From assembly GCF_008386565.1 (NCBI RefSeq), contig NZ_VUKA01000009.1, positions 1 through 64,000 on the forward strand: a stretch of DNA of 64,000 bases. Direction: 5' to 3'. Below are positions 10,073-16,691 of this stretch, piece after piece. The notes below the pieces were generated by a model that searched no databases, had not been told where the DNA came from, and saw nothing but the letters and a program-made list of their open reading frames with translations. Source of the DNA: Teichococcus oryzae. GTDB taxonomy: Bacteria > Pseudomonadota > Alphaproteobacteria > Acetobacterales > Acetobacteraceae. The position numbers and the translations under genes were made by a program. Position 1 is the first letter of the stretch; each line of letters starts with the position of its first letter.

Positions 10073-10462
10073 TTATTCCTTCTCGATGGTGCACTGAAGG
10101 GGGTGCTGGTTCTGCCGGGCCAGATCCATGACCTGGGTGACCTTGGTTTCGGCGACCTCATAGGTGAAGACGCCGCAAACGCCCACCCCGCGGCGATGGA
10201 CATGGAGCATGATGCGGGTGGCCTCGTCGCGGCTCTTCTGGAAGAACCGCTCCAGCACATGCACGACGAACTCCATGGGCGTGTAGTCGTCGTTCAGCAT
10301 CAGCACCTTGTACATGGCGGGCTTGCGGGTGCGCGGACGCGCCTTGACGACGACGCCGGTCGCGGCCCCGTCACCACCCTGTCCACCTTGCCCCGCTCCG
10401 CCCGTGCCGTCCGGGTCCTGCCCGTTTCCGTCCTGAGCGTGGTGCCTGTTGTGGTCCGTCAT
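10073..10462 (-). CDS. clpS: ATP-dependent Clp protease adaptor ClpS
   Basis: A 129-residue adaptor that binds N-terminal destabilising residues (Leu, Phe, Trp, Tyr) and hands the substrate to ClpA. The core [20 protein letters not shown] near residues 54-73 carries the ND and T/M residues of the ligand pocket. [23 protein letters not shown] follows, with the conserved His. The first 40 residues are a disordered Gly/Asp-rich tail longer than in E. coli ClpS; the adaptor tail is what enters the ClpA pore. The gene lies 221 bases upstream of clpA on the same strand. Confidence 0.95.
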   Translation of the reverse strand: MTDHNRHHAQDGNGQDPDGTGGAGQGGQGGDGAATGVVVKARPRTRKPAMYKVLMLNDDYTPMEFVVHVLERFFQKSRDEATRIMLHVHRRGVGVCGVFTYEVAETKVTQVMDLARQNQHPLQCTIEKE

Positions 10463-10683
10463 ATCGTTGCCGAGGGCCTACCGGTTGTCTGCTGCACGTT
10501 GATGGGGAATGTCCCGGTGGGGGATGTCCCGGTCTGGCCCGGACTGCCTTCGAGCGCGGCCTTGCCTGATAAGCCCGGCCATGCCCCGGAAGCCCCGGGA
10601 GGATGCCAATAATATCGGAGGCGGGGCACGAAGGTGAAGGGCCGCGCGCATCAAAGCCCAAGGAAAAGCGCCCCGCAAGCGCA
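10463..10683. other. Intergenic stretch upstream of clpS
   Basis: About 220 bases that together with the hairpins at 10684-10781 separate clpS from the phasin gene. The clpS promoter must lie here or further upstream. A repeated GGGATGTCCCGGT-type sequence occurs twice at about 10513-10535. No gene with a believable start or family match is visible. Confidence 0.4.
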
Positions 10684-10729
10684 GCGGCCCCGGCATGCAC
10701 GGCCAATAAGGCCAGCATGCCGGGGCCGC
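10684..10729 (-). terminator. Long hairpin, likely terminator region after the phasin gene
   Basis: A perfect 14-base inverted repeat, GCGGCCCCGGCATG at 10684-10697 and its complement at 10716-10729, encloses a second short GGCC/GGCC pairing. Read on the minus strand it is followed within 25 bases by GGGGCGCTTTTCC. It lies about 60 bases past the phasin stop codon. The T-tract is not directly adjacent, so it may be an mRNA-stabilising or processing hairpin instead. Confidence 0.5.
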
Positions 10730-10757
10730 CAAGCGGAAACCGGTCAGAATCAGCTAG

Positions 10758-10781
10758 CGGCAGGCCGGAGGCGGCCTGCCG
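10758..10781 (-). terminator. GC-rich hairpin directly after the phasin stop
   Basis: A perfect 10-base stem, CGGCAGGCCG with CGGCCTGCCG, and a 4-base loop lie 9 bases after the phasin stop codon on the minus strand. No T-run follows. It probably protects the 3' end of the phasin mRNA or contributes to termination with the larger hairpin beyond it. Confidence 0.4.
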
Positions 10782-10790
10782 GGAGTAGCC

Positions 10791-11381
10791 TTACTGGAAG
10801 GTGGCCGGGGTGGCCGGGCGGGCCAGCCGCTCCATCGCCAGCGTCATGCGCGCGGCGATCGGGGCGGAGGACTGCTCGGCCAGCTTGAAGGCAGCCTCGT
10901 TGAGCTTGGTGGCCTCGGCCACGCCCTTCTCGAGCTGGGACTTGGCGAAGTTCGCCTGCATCTCCATCGCGTCGCGAAGGCTCTTGACCGCGGCCAGCGC
11001 CTTGGCGTTCTGCAGGGCCTGCTCGTTCAGCGACTGCATCACGGTGAAGGCCTGCTTGCTCAGCTCCTGCATGCCGGTCATGTAGGTCTGGGTGGCCTTG
11101 GTGAAGGCCTCCACGTTGCCGCGGCCGAACTCCATGGCTTCTTCGGTCGCCTTGTAGAAGCCGTCCGCGGTGCGGGTTGCCTGATCCATGCTTCTCTCCA
11201 TTGCCGTGCGGGTCTTCTCCGCTTCGGCTTGCAGTGTATCGGTCGTATTGGTCATGTCGGGAGGCGTGATGCTGCCGACAGCTTCGGGCACCGCCATCAC
11301 CGCGGCTTCCTCGCCGGCGGGCTGCGCCTCGCTCGGCGCCACGGTGATCTTGGGCTTTGCAGGTCTGGGTGCAGATGCCAT
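10791..11381 (-). CDS. Phasin family protein (first of two)
   Basis: A 196-residue predicted phasin, a helical protein that coats polyhydroxyalkanoate granules. After an Ala/Pro-rich leader of about 45 residues comes a long amphipathic helical region with the phasin-typical pattern GFYKATEEAMEFGRGNVEAF and LSKQAFTVMQSLNEQALQN, then KSLRDAMEMQANFAKSQLE. ATG at 11381 has a strong Shine-Dalgarno (GGGAGGA). The open frame continues upstream to 12536 antisense to the carboxypeptidase gene, but that part has no family features. No PHA synthase gene is in the window. Confidence 0.85.
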   Translation of the reverse strand: MASAPRPAKPKITVAPSEAQPAGEEAAVMAVPEAVGSITPPDMTNTTDTLQAEAEKTRTAMERSMDQATRTADGFYKATEEAMEFGRGNVEAFTKATQTYMTGMQELSKQAFTVMQSLNEQALQNAKALAAVKSLRDAMEMQANFAKSQLEKGVAEATKLNEAAFKLAEQSSAPIAARMTLAMERLARPATPATFQ

Positions 11382-11674
11382 CGCGTCCTCCCTTCGTGAT
11401 CGATCGTCCCGGCACGCCGGAACGGCCTTCCCCCGGTCAGTGTCGGACCAGCACTCCCCGAGGGGTCCAGAGTGCAATCCGACAACCACGCCTTTGGTGC
11501 AGCGCAGCATATGACCGTTATGGCAACGAACATGAACGGAGTCCAGGGTTTTTTGCGGTGCAACATAACGCTTCGGTGATGCCCCGAAACGGTCCACTCC
11601 GGACATATTCGAAAGTGTCTTAGCGAAGCACTGTAAGTGACTGGGAAGAAAGACTTGTTCTCGAAGAGTTCCTG
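11382..11674. other. Divergent intergenic region, phasin / D,D-carboxypeptidase
   Basis: With the promoter and leader below, this makes about 366 bases between two divergent genes, and is noticeably more AT-rich than the surroundings. It must hold the phasin promoter on the minus strand, but I could not identify a convincing -35/-10 pair. No gene is supported here. Confidence 0.5.
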
Positions 11675-11704
11675 ATGACAACCAGTTGATACTTTGCCTA
11701 GTAT
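11675..11704 (+). promoter_or_regulatory. Candidate sigma-70 promoter of the D,D-carboxypeptidase gene
   Basis: ATGACA at 11675-11680 (five of six matches to the -35 consensus) and TAGTAT at 11699-11704 (four of six to -10) are separated by 18 bases. Transcription would begin near 11711, about 37 bases before the start codon. This is a hand-read prediction. Confidence 0.4.
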
Positions 11705-11710
11705 TCCTTC

Positions 11711-11730
11711 GCCTCACGGGGGAGTGAGGC
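11711..11730 (+). other. 5' leader hairpin of the D,D-carboxypeptidase mRNA
   Basis: GCCTCAC and GTGAGGC form a perfect 7-base stem with a 6-base loop. It lies exactly where the mRNA is predicted to start. 5'-terminal stem-loops of this type usually stabilise transcripts. It leaves the Shine-Dalgarno (CTGGGGGA) and the ATG at 11748 free. Confidence 0.35.
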
Positions 11731-11747
11731 TGCTCTGGGGGATAACT

Positions 11748-12986
11748 ATGCAATTGGGTCGTGCGGTCTGGCGGCTGGGGCTCGTTGCCGCCTCGGCCCT
11801 GCTGGTGGCTGCCTTGCCGCGCGTTGCCGCGGCGCAGATCGGCAGTGCGCGATACGCCGCGGTGGTGCTGGAGCCGCAATCGGGAAGGGTGCTGTTCGGC
11901 AGCAATGCCGATGCGCCGCGCCACCCCGCCTCGCTGACCAAGATGATGACGCTCTACATGGTGTTCGACGCCCTGCGGCGTGGCGAGCTGACCCTGCAGC
12001 AGCGGCTGGCGATGACACCGACGGCCGCCAGCCGGCCGCCCTCCAAGCTGGGGCTGCCGCCTGGCGGCACCATCACGGTGGAGAACGCCATCTACGCGCT
12101 GGTCACCAAATCGGCGAATGACGTGGCTTCGCTCCTGGGGGAAACCCTGGGAGGCGGCAGCGAGATGCGCTTCGCCCAGATGATGACGCTGCGGGCGCGG
12201 GCCCTTGGCATGGGCGGCACCACCTTCCGCAACGCTTCCGGCCTGCCCGACATCGACCAGGTGACCACGGCGCATGACATGGCGATGCTGGGATTGCGCC
12301 TCCAGCGCGACTTCCCCGAGCGCTATCATTATTTCGGAACCCGCCGGCATGTGATGGGGCCGATCGCACTGCGCAACCACAACCGGATGCTGGAAGCCTA
12401 TGAGGGCGTCGATGGCATCAAGACCGGCTATGTGGATGCCAGCGGCTTCAACATCGTCAGCAGCGCCCGGCGCGAGAACCACCGCCTGATCGTGGCGGTG
12501 TTTGGCGGCAGTTCCTGGGTGGAGCGGGACCGCCATGCCGCCGCATTGCTGGATCGTGGCTTCGCCCAGCTCGGCGTGGATGGCAGCGGCAGCGCGCTGA
12601 TGGCCAGCGCGCCATCGGCCGGCAGCCTGGCGATGGCGGCGGTGGGTGGCACGGCGGCTGCGGCGGCGCTGCGCCCGGTGCGCGCCAGGGCCGTGGTGGC
12701 CCGCGCGGCACCTGCCTTGCCGCGGCAGGCCGTGGCGCGCCGTGCGCCGGCAGCGGCTCCCGGCAGGCCGGTCAGGCTGGCGGCCGCCCAGGCCACGCTC
12801 CGCAACCCCGCACGCCCGGCTGCCGCCACGCGCCGCGCCGCGCCGCGCATGGTGGTGGAGCAGGGGGATGGCGGCGGCCGCGTGCGGGTGCGGGCGGCCG
12901 CTCCGGCGCGCAAGCCGGTCGCCAGGCCCGCCATCCTCAAGCGCACGGTCAAGCCCGCCGCAAAGCCGGCGCCCGGCAGGCGCTAA
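11748..12986 (+). CDS. D-alanyl-D-alanine carboxypeptidase (S11 family, low-molecular-mass PBP)
   Basis: A 412-residue exported serine peptidase that trims the terminal D-Ala from peptidoglycan pentapeptides. Residues 1-30 form a signal peptide ending in VAAAQ. The three penicillin-binding motifs are present: SLTK (PASLTKMM, near residue 65), SAN (TKSANDVAS, near 122) and KTG (DGIKTGYVD, near 226). Instead of the beta-rich PBP5 C-domain or membrane anchor helix, the last 140 residues are an Ala/Pro/Arg-rich, strongly basic, low-complexity tail. That tail may hold the enzyme to the wall or membrane electrostatically, which is inference. A 12-base-stem hairpin follows the stop. Confidence 0.93.
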   Translation: MQLGRAVWRLGLVAASALLVAALPRVAAAQIGSARYAAVVLEPQSGRVLFGSNADAPRHPASLTKMMTLYMVFDALRRGELTLQQRLAMTPTAASRPPSKLGLPPGGTITVENAIYALVTKSANDVASLLGETLGGGSEMRFAQMMTLRARALGMGGTTFRNASGLPDIDQVTTAHDMAMLGLRLQRDFPERYHYFGTRRHVMGPIALRNHNRMLEAYEGVDGIKTGYVDASGFNIVSSARRENHRLIVAVFGGSSWVERDRHAAALLDRGFAQLGVDGSGSALMASAPSAGSLAMAAVGGTAAAAALRPVRARAVVARAAPALPRQAVARRAPAAAPGRPVRLAAAQATLRNPARPAAATRRAAPRMVVEQGDGGGRVRVRAAAPARKPVARPAILKRTVKPAAKPAPGRR

Positions 12987-12992
12987 CGGTGG

Positions 12993-13019
12993 TTGTGATG
13001 CGCCGGCGGCGCGTCACAA
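12993..13019 (+). terminator. Hairpin after the D,D-carboxypeptidase gene
   Basis: TTGTGATGCGCC and GGCGCGTCACAA pair over 12 positions (one as G-U in RNA) around a 3-base loop, starting 6 bases after the stop codon. Only TTCC follows, so the T-tract is weak. It is probably a terminator or 3' stabiliser. Confidence 0.5.
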
Positions 13020-13069
13020 TTCCTCACCCGCCCGCTCCGCCGGGCAATGCGGCTGTTACAAGCCCTTCC

Positions 13070-13117
13070 CATCTTTCCCTTGAACGGCGCTCCCGCCGTT
13101 GATCCAAGGGAAAGATG
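13070..13117 (+). promoter_or_regulatory. Ribosome-binding-site-sequestering hairpin of the EF-hand gene
   Basis: CATCTTTCCCTTG (13070-13082) is perfectly complementary to CAAGGGAAAGATG (13105-13117). Inside it AACGGCG pairs with CGCCGTT around a 4-base loop, leaving only GATC bulged on the 3' side. The 3' arm contains AAGGGA (13107-13112), the only good Shine-Dalgarno for the ATG at 13122. Folding would therefore hide the ribosome binding site, so this looks like an RNA switch or thermosensor-type control; that role is inferred. Confidence 0.55.
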
Positions 13118-13121
13118 ACCC

Positions 13122-13613
13122 ATGAAAAGTTTCACCGGACCTGGGCTGCTGAGCGCTGCCCTTCTGGCCGCCGCCCTGCCGGCGGTGGCGCAGCCCGCAT
13201 CCCAGGATCGTCCCGGTCCCGCCCGCTTGTTCGAGCAGGCGGATGCCGACGGAAACGGCCGGATCAGTGAAACCGAGGGCCTCAACTTCCTGTCGGCCCG
13301 CTTCGCCGAGGCGGATGCGGATGGCGATGGCGGGATGACGCGGGAGGAACTGGATCGCTTCCTGCGCAACCGCGCCGAGGCGCTGCGGGCGGGTAAGGAG
13401 GGGCGGCCCGTTTCCGAGCGGGCGCGGCAGGCCATGCAGCAGCGGGCCGATGCCATGTTCCGGGCGGCCGATGCCAACCGTGACGGCAGGGTCGAGCTGG
13501 CGGAAGTGCAGCCCATCGCCGTGGCGCTGTTCCGCGCGGCGGACCGCGACGGGGATGGCGCGCTGGAAAGGAGCGAGCTGCGAGGCGGCCGCCAGCACCG
13601 CGCGCCGGGCTGA
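13122..13613 (+). CDS. Exported four-EF-hand calcium-binding protein
   Basis: A 163-residue protein with a signal peptide (MKSFTGPGLLSAALLAAALP, cleavage near AVAQ) and four calcium-binding loops: DADGNGRISETE, DADGDGGMTREE, DANRDGRVELAE and DRDGDGALERSE. All have Asp at loop positions 1, 3 or 5 and an acidic residue at 12, so all four look competent. It is likely periplasmic. Function beyond calcium binding is unknown. Expression may be controlled by the hairpin overlapping its ribosome binding site. tRNA-Val converges from downstream. Confidence 0.88.
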   Translation: MKSFTGPGLLSAALLAAALPAVAQPASQDRPGPARLFEQADADGNGRISETEGLNFLSARFAEADADGDGGMTREELDRFLRNRAEALRAGKEGRPVSERARQAMQQRADAMFRAADANRDGRVELAEVQPIAVALFRAADRDGDGALERSELRGGRQHRAPG

Positions 13614-13658
13614 ATGCCCGCAACAGCGTGGTGAAGCGAGTAAAAGGAAGAACCCCGA

Positions 13659-13733
13659 TGGTGGGTGCGACAGGGATTGAACCTGTGACCCCCGCCGTGT
13701 GAAGGCGATGCTCTACCGCTGAGCTACGCACCC
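13659..13733 (-). tRNA. tRNA-Val (anticodon CAC)
   Basis: A full cloverleaf is readable on the minus strand: acceptor GGGTGCG/CGCACCC, D arm GCTC/GAGC, anticodon stem TCGCC/GGCGG with loop TTCACAC (anticodon CAC), T arm ACAGG-TTCAATC-CCTGT, discriminator A and an encoded CCA. It decodes GUG. The flanks CCCCGAT and ATCGGGG are also complementary, extending the acceptor stem outward, and a T-rich tract (TTCTTCCTTTT) follows, so the flank may double as a terminator. Confidence 0.95.
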
Positions 13734-13836
13734 ATCGGGGTGGGGCGGGAAATACCGGTGGGAAAGGGGGCTGTCAAGCGAGGTGCCGCCAGGTTTTCGC
13801 TCTTCAAACATGCGGCCGCCTTCCCACATCCTGGCG

Positions 13837-14706
13837 ATGCGCCGCCCCGCCGCCGCCATGCTGTTGATCGTCTCCTGCTGCCTGGCAGGGTTGCCTGCCA
13901 CGGGGCGGGCGGAACCGCTGCGTGCCGTGTATGGCGTGCAGGCGGCAGGAATGCAGGTGATGCGGCTGGAGGTGGTGTTCGACCTTTCGCGGCCCGGCCA
14001 CTACGCCATTGAATCGCAGACGCGCTTTACCGGTGTCGCCGGATGGTTCGCCAGCGGCGCCTCGACCAGCCGTGTTGATGGCGCCTGGCAGGATGGACGC
14101 GCATCGCCTCAGCGCTTTGTCATCGATGGCCTTTGGCGCGGCGAGGCCCGCCGGGTGGTGCTGGATTACCCGCAGGGCGATCCGGTGCTGCGGCAGATCA
14201 TTCCCGCCGCTGATCCCGACCGGGAGCCGGTGCCGCCGGAATTGCGGCGCAACAGCATCGATTCCCTGAGCGCGCTGGCGCAATTGACCCGCAACCTCGC
14301 GGCCACCGGCCGCTGCGAGGGGCGCGCCGCCGTGTTCGACGGGCGCCGCTCGGCGGAGTTCGTGGCGCGGACCGCGGGGCGCGACATCCTGGCCCCCTGG
14401 CGCAACGCTTGGCATGGGGAGGCGCTGCGCTGCGGCTTCATCGGCCGGCAGACAGGGGGCTTCCGCCGCGATGATGACGAGAATACGCGCCAGGTGCAGG
14501 AAGGCTTCGCCTGGATGGCGCGGCCGGCGCCCGGCGCCCCGTTTCTGCCGGTGCGGGTGCAGATGCCGGGGCGCTGGCTGGGAATGCTGACGGGCTATCT
14601 GCTGGAAGTGAACGGAACGCCGGCCAATGCCGCATCCAGCAATTCCGGCAATTCGTCAGGCCGGCTCGCGGTCGGCGCCGAGCCGGCCATGTCCGGCAAC
14701 CCATAG
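13837..14706 (+). CDS. DUF3108 domain-containing exported protein
   Basis: A 289-residue protein with an N-terminal signal sequence (MLLIVSCCLAGLPATGRAEP) and the DUF3108 pattern: YGVQAAGMQVMRLEVVFDLS, repeated ISY/IESQ-type strands, and LPVRVQMPGRWLGMLTGYLLEV near the end. The family is widespread in alphaproteobacteria and of unknown function, probably periplasmic. ATG at 13837 places the signal peptide correctly; earlier in-frame starts at 13783 and 13810 add residues before it. The last 37 codons overlap the convergent gph gene by 112 bases and extend beyond the recognisable domain. Confidence 0.78.
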   Translation: MRRPAAAMLLIVSCCLAGLPATGRAEPLRAVYGVQAAGMQVMRLEVVFDLSRPGHYAIESQTRFTGVAGWFASGASTSRVDGAWQDGRASPQRFVIDGLWRGEARRVVLDYPQGDPVLRQIIPAADPDREPVPPELRRNSIDSLSALAQLTRNLAATGRCEGRAAVFDGRRSAEFVARTAGRDILAPWRNAWHGEALRCGFIGRQTGGFRRDDDENTRQVQEGFAWMARPAPGAPFLPVRVQMPGRWLGMLTGYLLEVNGTPANAASSNSGNSSGRLAVGAEPAMSGNP

Positions 14707-15266
14707 CCCCAGCCGCAGAAGATCGCGGGCAGCCCGGCCGCGGTGCCCGAAGCCACGTCATTGTGGTGGTCCCCCACCATGACCGCCCGCGCGGCGTCGC
14801 CGCCCGCCGCCTGAAGCGTCGCCAGCACATGCGCCGGGTCCGGCTTGCGCACCGGAAAGCTGTCGCCGCCGCCAAGCGCCGCGAAGCGCTCCATCAGCCC
14901 CAGCGCTTCCAGCAGCAGCCGCGCTGCGCGTTCCGGCTTGTTGGTGCAGACCGCCATCCGCCAGCCCGCGGCTTCCAGCCGGTCCAGCACCTGGGGGATG
15001 CCGGGGAAGGGGCGGGTCTGCACGGCGGCATGGGCCTCGTAATCCGCCAGGAAGGCCGGCAGCGCCGTGGGGTCGGCCGGCAGGCCGCGCGCGGCGAAGG
15101 CGCGCTGCAACAGCATCGGCACGCCATCGCCGATGAAGCGCGTCACCTCCTCCAGGGTGAAGGGGGGCTGGCCGCGCGCGTCCATCAGCCGGTCCAGCGC
15201 GGCGCGGATGTCGGGGCGGCTGTCCACCAGGGTGCCGTCCAGGTCGAAGATCACGGTGGGTTGCAT
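14595..15266 (-). CDS. gph: Phosphoglycolate phosphatase-type HAD hydrolase
   Basis: A 223-residue HAD-superfamily phosphatase. Motif I is FDLDGTLVDS at residues 5-14 with the nucleophile Asp, motif II is the Thr/Asn region AVCTNKPERAA, and motif IV is MVGDHHNDV. The alpha-helical cap between motifs I and II matches the Gph type, which removes phosphate from 2-phosphoglycolate produced by DNA repair. ATG at 15266 (MQPTVIFDLDG) gives the usual family length. The 3' end overlaps the convergent DUF3108 gene. It is divergent from glmU, with 101 bases between starts. Confidence 0.88.
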   Translation of the reverse strand: MQPTVIFDLDGTLVDSRPDIRAALDRLMDARGQPPFTLEEVTRFIGDGVPMLLQRAFAARGLPADPTALPAFLADYEAHAAVQTRPFPGIPQVLDRLEAAGWRMAVCTNKPERAARLLLEALGLMERFAALGGGDSFPVRKPDPAHVLATLQAAGGDAARAVMVGDHHNDVASGTAAGLPAIFCGWGYGLPDMAGSAPTASRPDELPELLDAALAGVPFTSSR

Positions 15267-15274
15267 GGCCAGAC

Positions 15275-15284
15275 GGCATGCCAT
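15275..15284. repeat. Recurring intergenic palindrome, copy 1 (GGCATGCCAT)
   Basis: GGCATGCC core with the right flank AT, lying 9 bases from the gph start in the gph/glmU divergent gap. It belongs to a set of five intergenic copies (also 27678, 35618, 39969 and 50763). Confidence 0.4.
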
Positions 15285-15367
15285 GTTTCGCGCGGCAATG
15301 CGATGTGACGCGTGAAGATGCGGGGCAAGCCTTGCCGGACCGGGGCCATCCCCGGCACAAGCGTCGC

Positions 15368-16690
15368 ATGTCAACCGCCGCCATCCTGCTTGCCGCCGGC
15401 CTCGGTACCCGCATGAAGAGCCGCCTGCCCAAGGCGCTGCATCCGATCGCCGGCCGCCCGATGCTGAATCATCTGATCGCCTCCTGCGAAGGGGTGTTCG
15501 ACCGCATCGTGGTGGTCGCCGGCCCCGACATGCCGGCGCTGGAGCGCGCCGCCGCGCCGCATGCCACCGTGGTGCAGCGGGAGCGCCTGGGGACCGGGCA
15601 CGCGGCCCTGCAGGCCGCGCCGCTGCTGGAAGGCTTCGACGGCGATGTCGCCGTGCTCTACGCGGACAATCCGCTGATCACCCCGGAAACGCTTCGCCGG
15701 CTGCTGGGCGCCCGGAAGGAAGCGGGCCTCGCCCTGCTGGCCATGCGGCCCGCCGATCCGGCCCGGTATGGGCGGGTGCTGCAGGATGCGGCGGGCCATG
15801 TCACCCGCATCGTCGAATATGCCGATGCCGACGAGGCCGAGCGCGCGGTCGGCCTGTGCAATGCCGGCGTGTTGTGTGCCCCCGCCGCCGAGCTGTTCGG
15901 CTGGCTGCGCCAGGTCCGCAACAACAACCGCGCCGGCGAGTATTACCTGCCTGACGTGGTGCCGCTGGCCGTCGCCGCTGGCCGCTCGGTGGTCGCGGTG
16001 GAAGCGCCGGAAGCCGAGCTGCGCGGCATCAACAGCCGCATCGAGCTGGCCGGGGCCGAGGCCGAGCTGCAGGCCCGGCTGCGCCACGACGCCATGGCCA
16101 ATGGCGCCACGCTGATCCGCCCGGAAAGCGTCACCTTCAGCCATGACACGCGGCTGGGCCAGGATGTGGTGGTCGGCCCCGACGTCGTGTTCGGCCCTGG
16201 CGTCACGGTGGAGGACGGCGTCGAGATCCGGGCCTTCTCGCATCTGGAAGGCTGCGTGGTGCGCCAGGGCGCCGTGATCGGCCCCTTTGCCCGGCTGCGC
16301 CCCGGCGCCGAGATCGGCCCGCATGCCCATGTCGGCAATTTCGTCGAGCTGAAGAACGCCGTGCTGGGGGAGGGGGCGAAAGCCAACCACCTGGCCTATC
16401 TCGGCGATGCCAGCATCGGCGCCGGCAGCAACATCGGCGCGGGCACCATCACCTGCAACTATGACGGCTTCAGCAAGCACCGGACCGAGATCGGGCAGGG
16501 CGTGTTTGTCGGCTCCAACTCCACCCTGGTGGCGCCGCTGCGGCTGGGGGACGGTTCCTTCACCGCAGCCGGGTCCACCATCACCCGCGACGTGGCGCCC
16601 GATGCGCTGGCCTTCGGGCGGGTGCGCGCCACCGAGAAGCCGGGCCTGGCCGCGGCGTTCCGCGCCGCCCGCTCCAAGGAGAAGAAGTAG
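15368..16690 (+). CDS. glmU: Bifunctional UDP-N-acetylglucosamine pyrophosphorylase / glucosamine-1-phosphate N-acetyltransferase
   Basis: A 440-residue cytoplasmic enzyme making UDP-GlcNAc for peptidoglycan and LPS. The N-terminal uridyltransferase domain starts ILLAAGLGTRMKSRLPKALH (residues 5-25) and has LYADNPLI where many homologues have YGDVPL. The C-terminal half is a left-handed beta-helix of hexapeptide repeats (VGNFVELKNAVLGEGAKANH, GAGTITCNYDGFSKHRTEIG) with the acetyl-CoA and catalytic His regions. The gene ends one base before glmS starts, so the pair forms an operon for consecutive amino-sugar steps. Confidence 0.97.
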   Translation: MSTAAILLAAGLGTRMKSRLPKALHPIAGRPMLNHLIASCEGVFDRIVVVAGPDMPALERAAAPHATVVQRERLGTGHAALQAAPLLEGFDGDVAVLYADNPLITPETLRRLLGARKEAGLALLAMRPADPARYGRVLQDAAGHVTRIVEYADADEAERAVGLCNAGVLCAPAAELFGWLRQVRNNNRAGEYYLPDVVPLAVAAGRSVVAVEAPEAELRGINSRIELAGAEAELQARLRHDAMANGATLIRPESVTFSHDTRLGQDVVVGPDVVFGPGVTVEDGVEIRAFSHLEGCVVRQGAVIGPFARLRPGAEIGPHAHVGNFVELKNAVLGEGAKANHLAYLGDASIGAGSNIGAGTITCNYDGFSKHRTEIGQGVFVGSNSTLVAPLRLGDGSFTAAGSTITRDVAPDALAFGRVRATEKPGLAAAFRAARSKEKK

Positions 16691-16691
16691 G

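Noticed and set aside
11382-12536. Upstream extension of the phasin frame
   Set aside because: Antisense to the carboxypeptidase and without phasin-like sequence; the ATG at 11381 with a strong Shine-Dalgarno is the better start.
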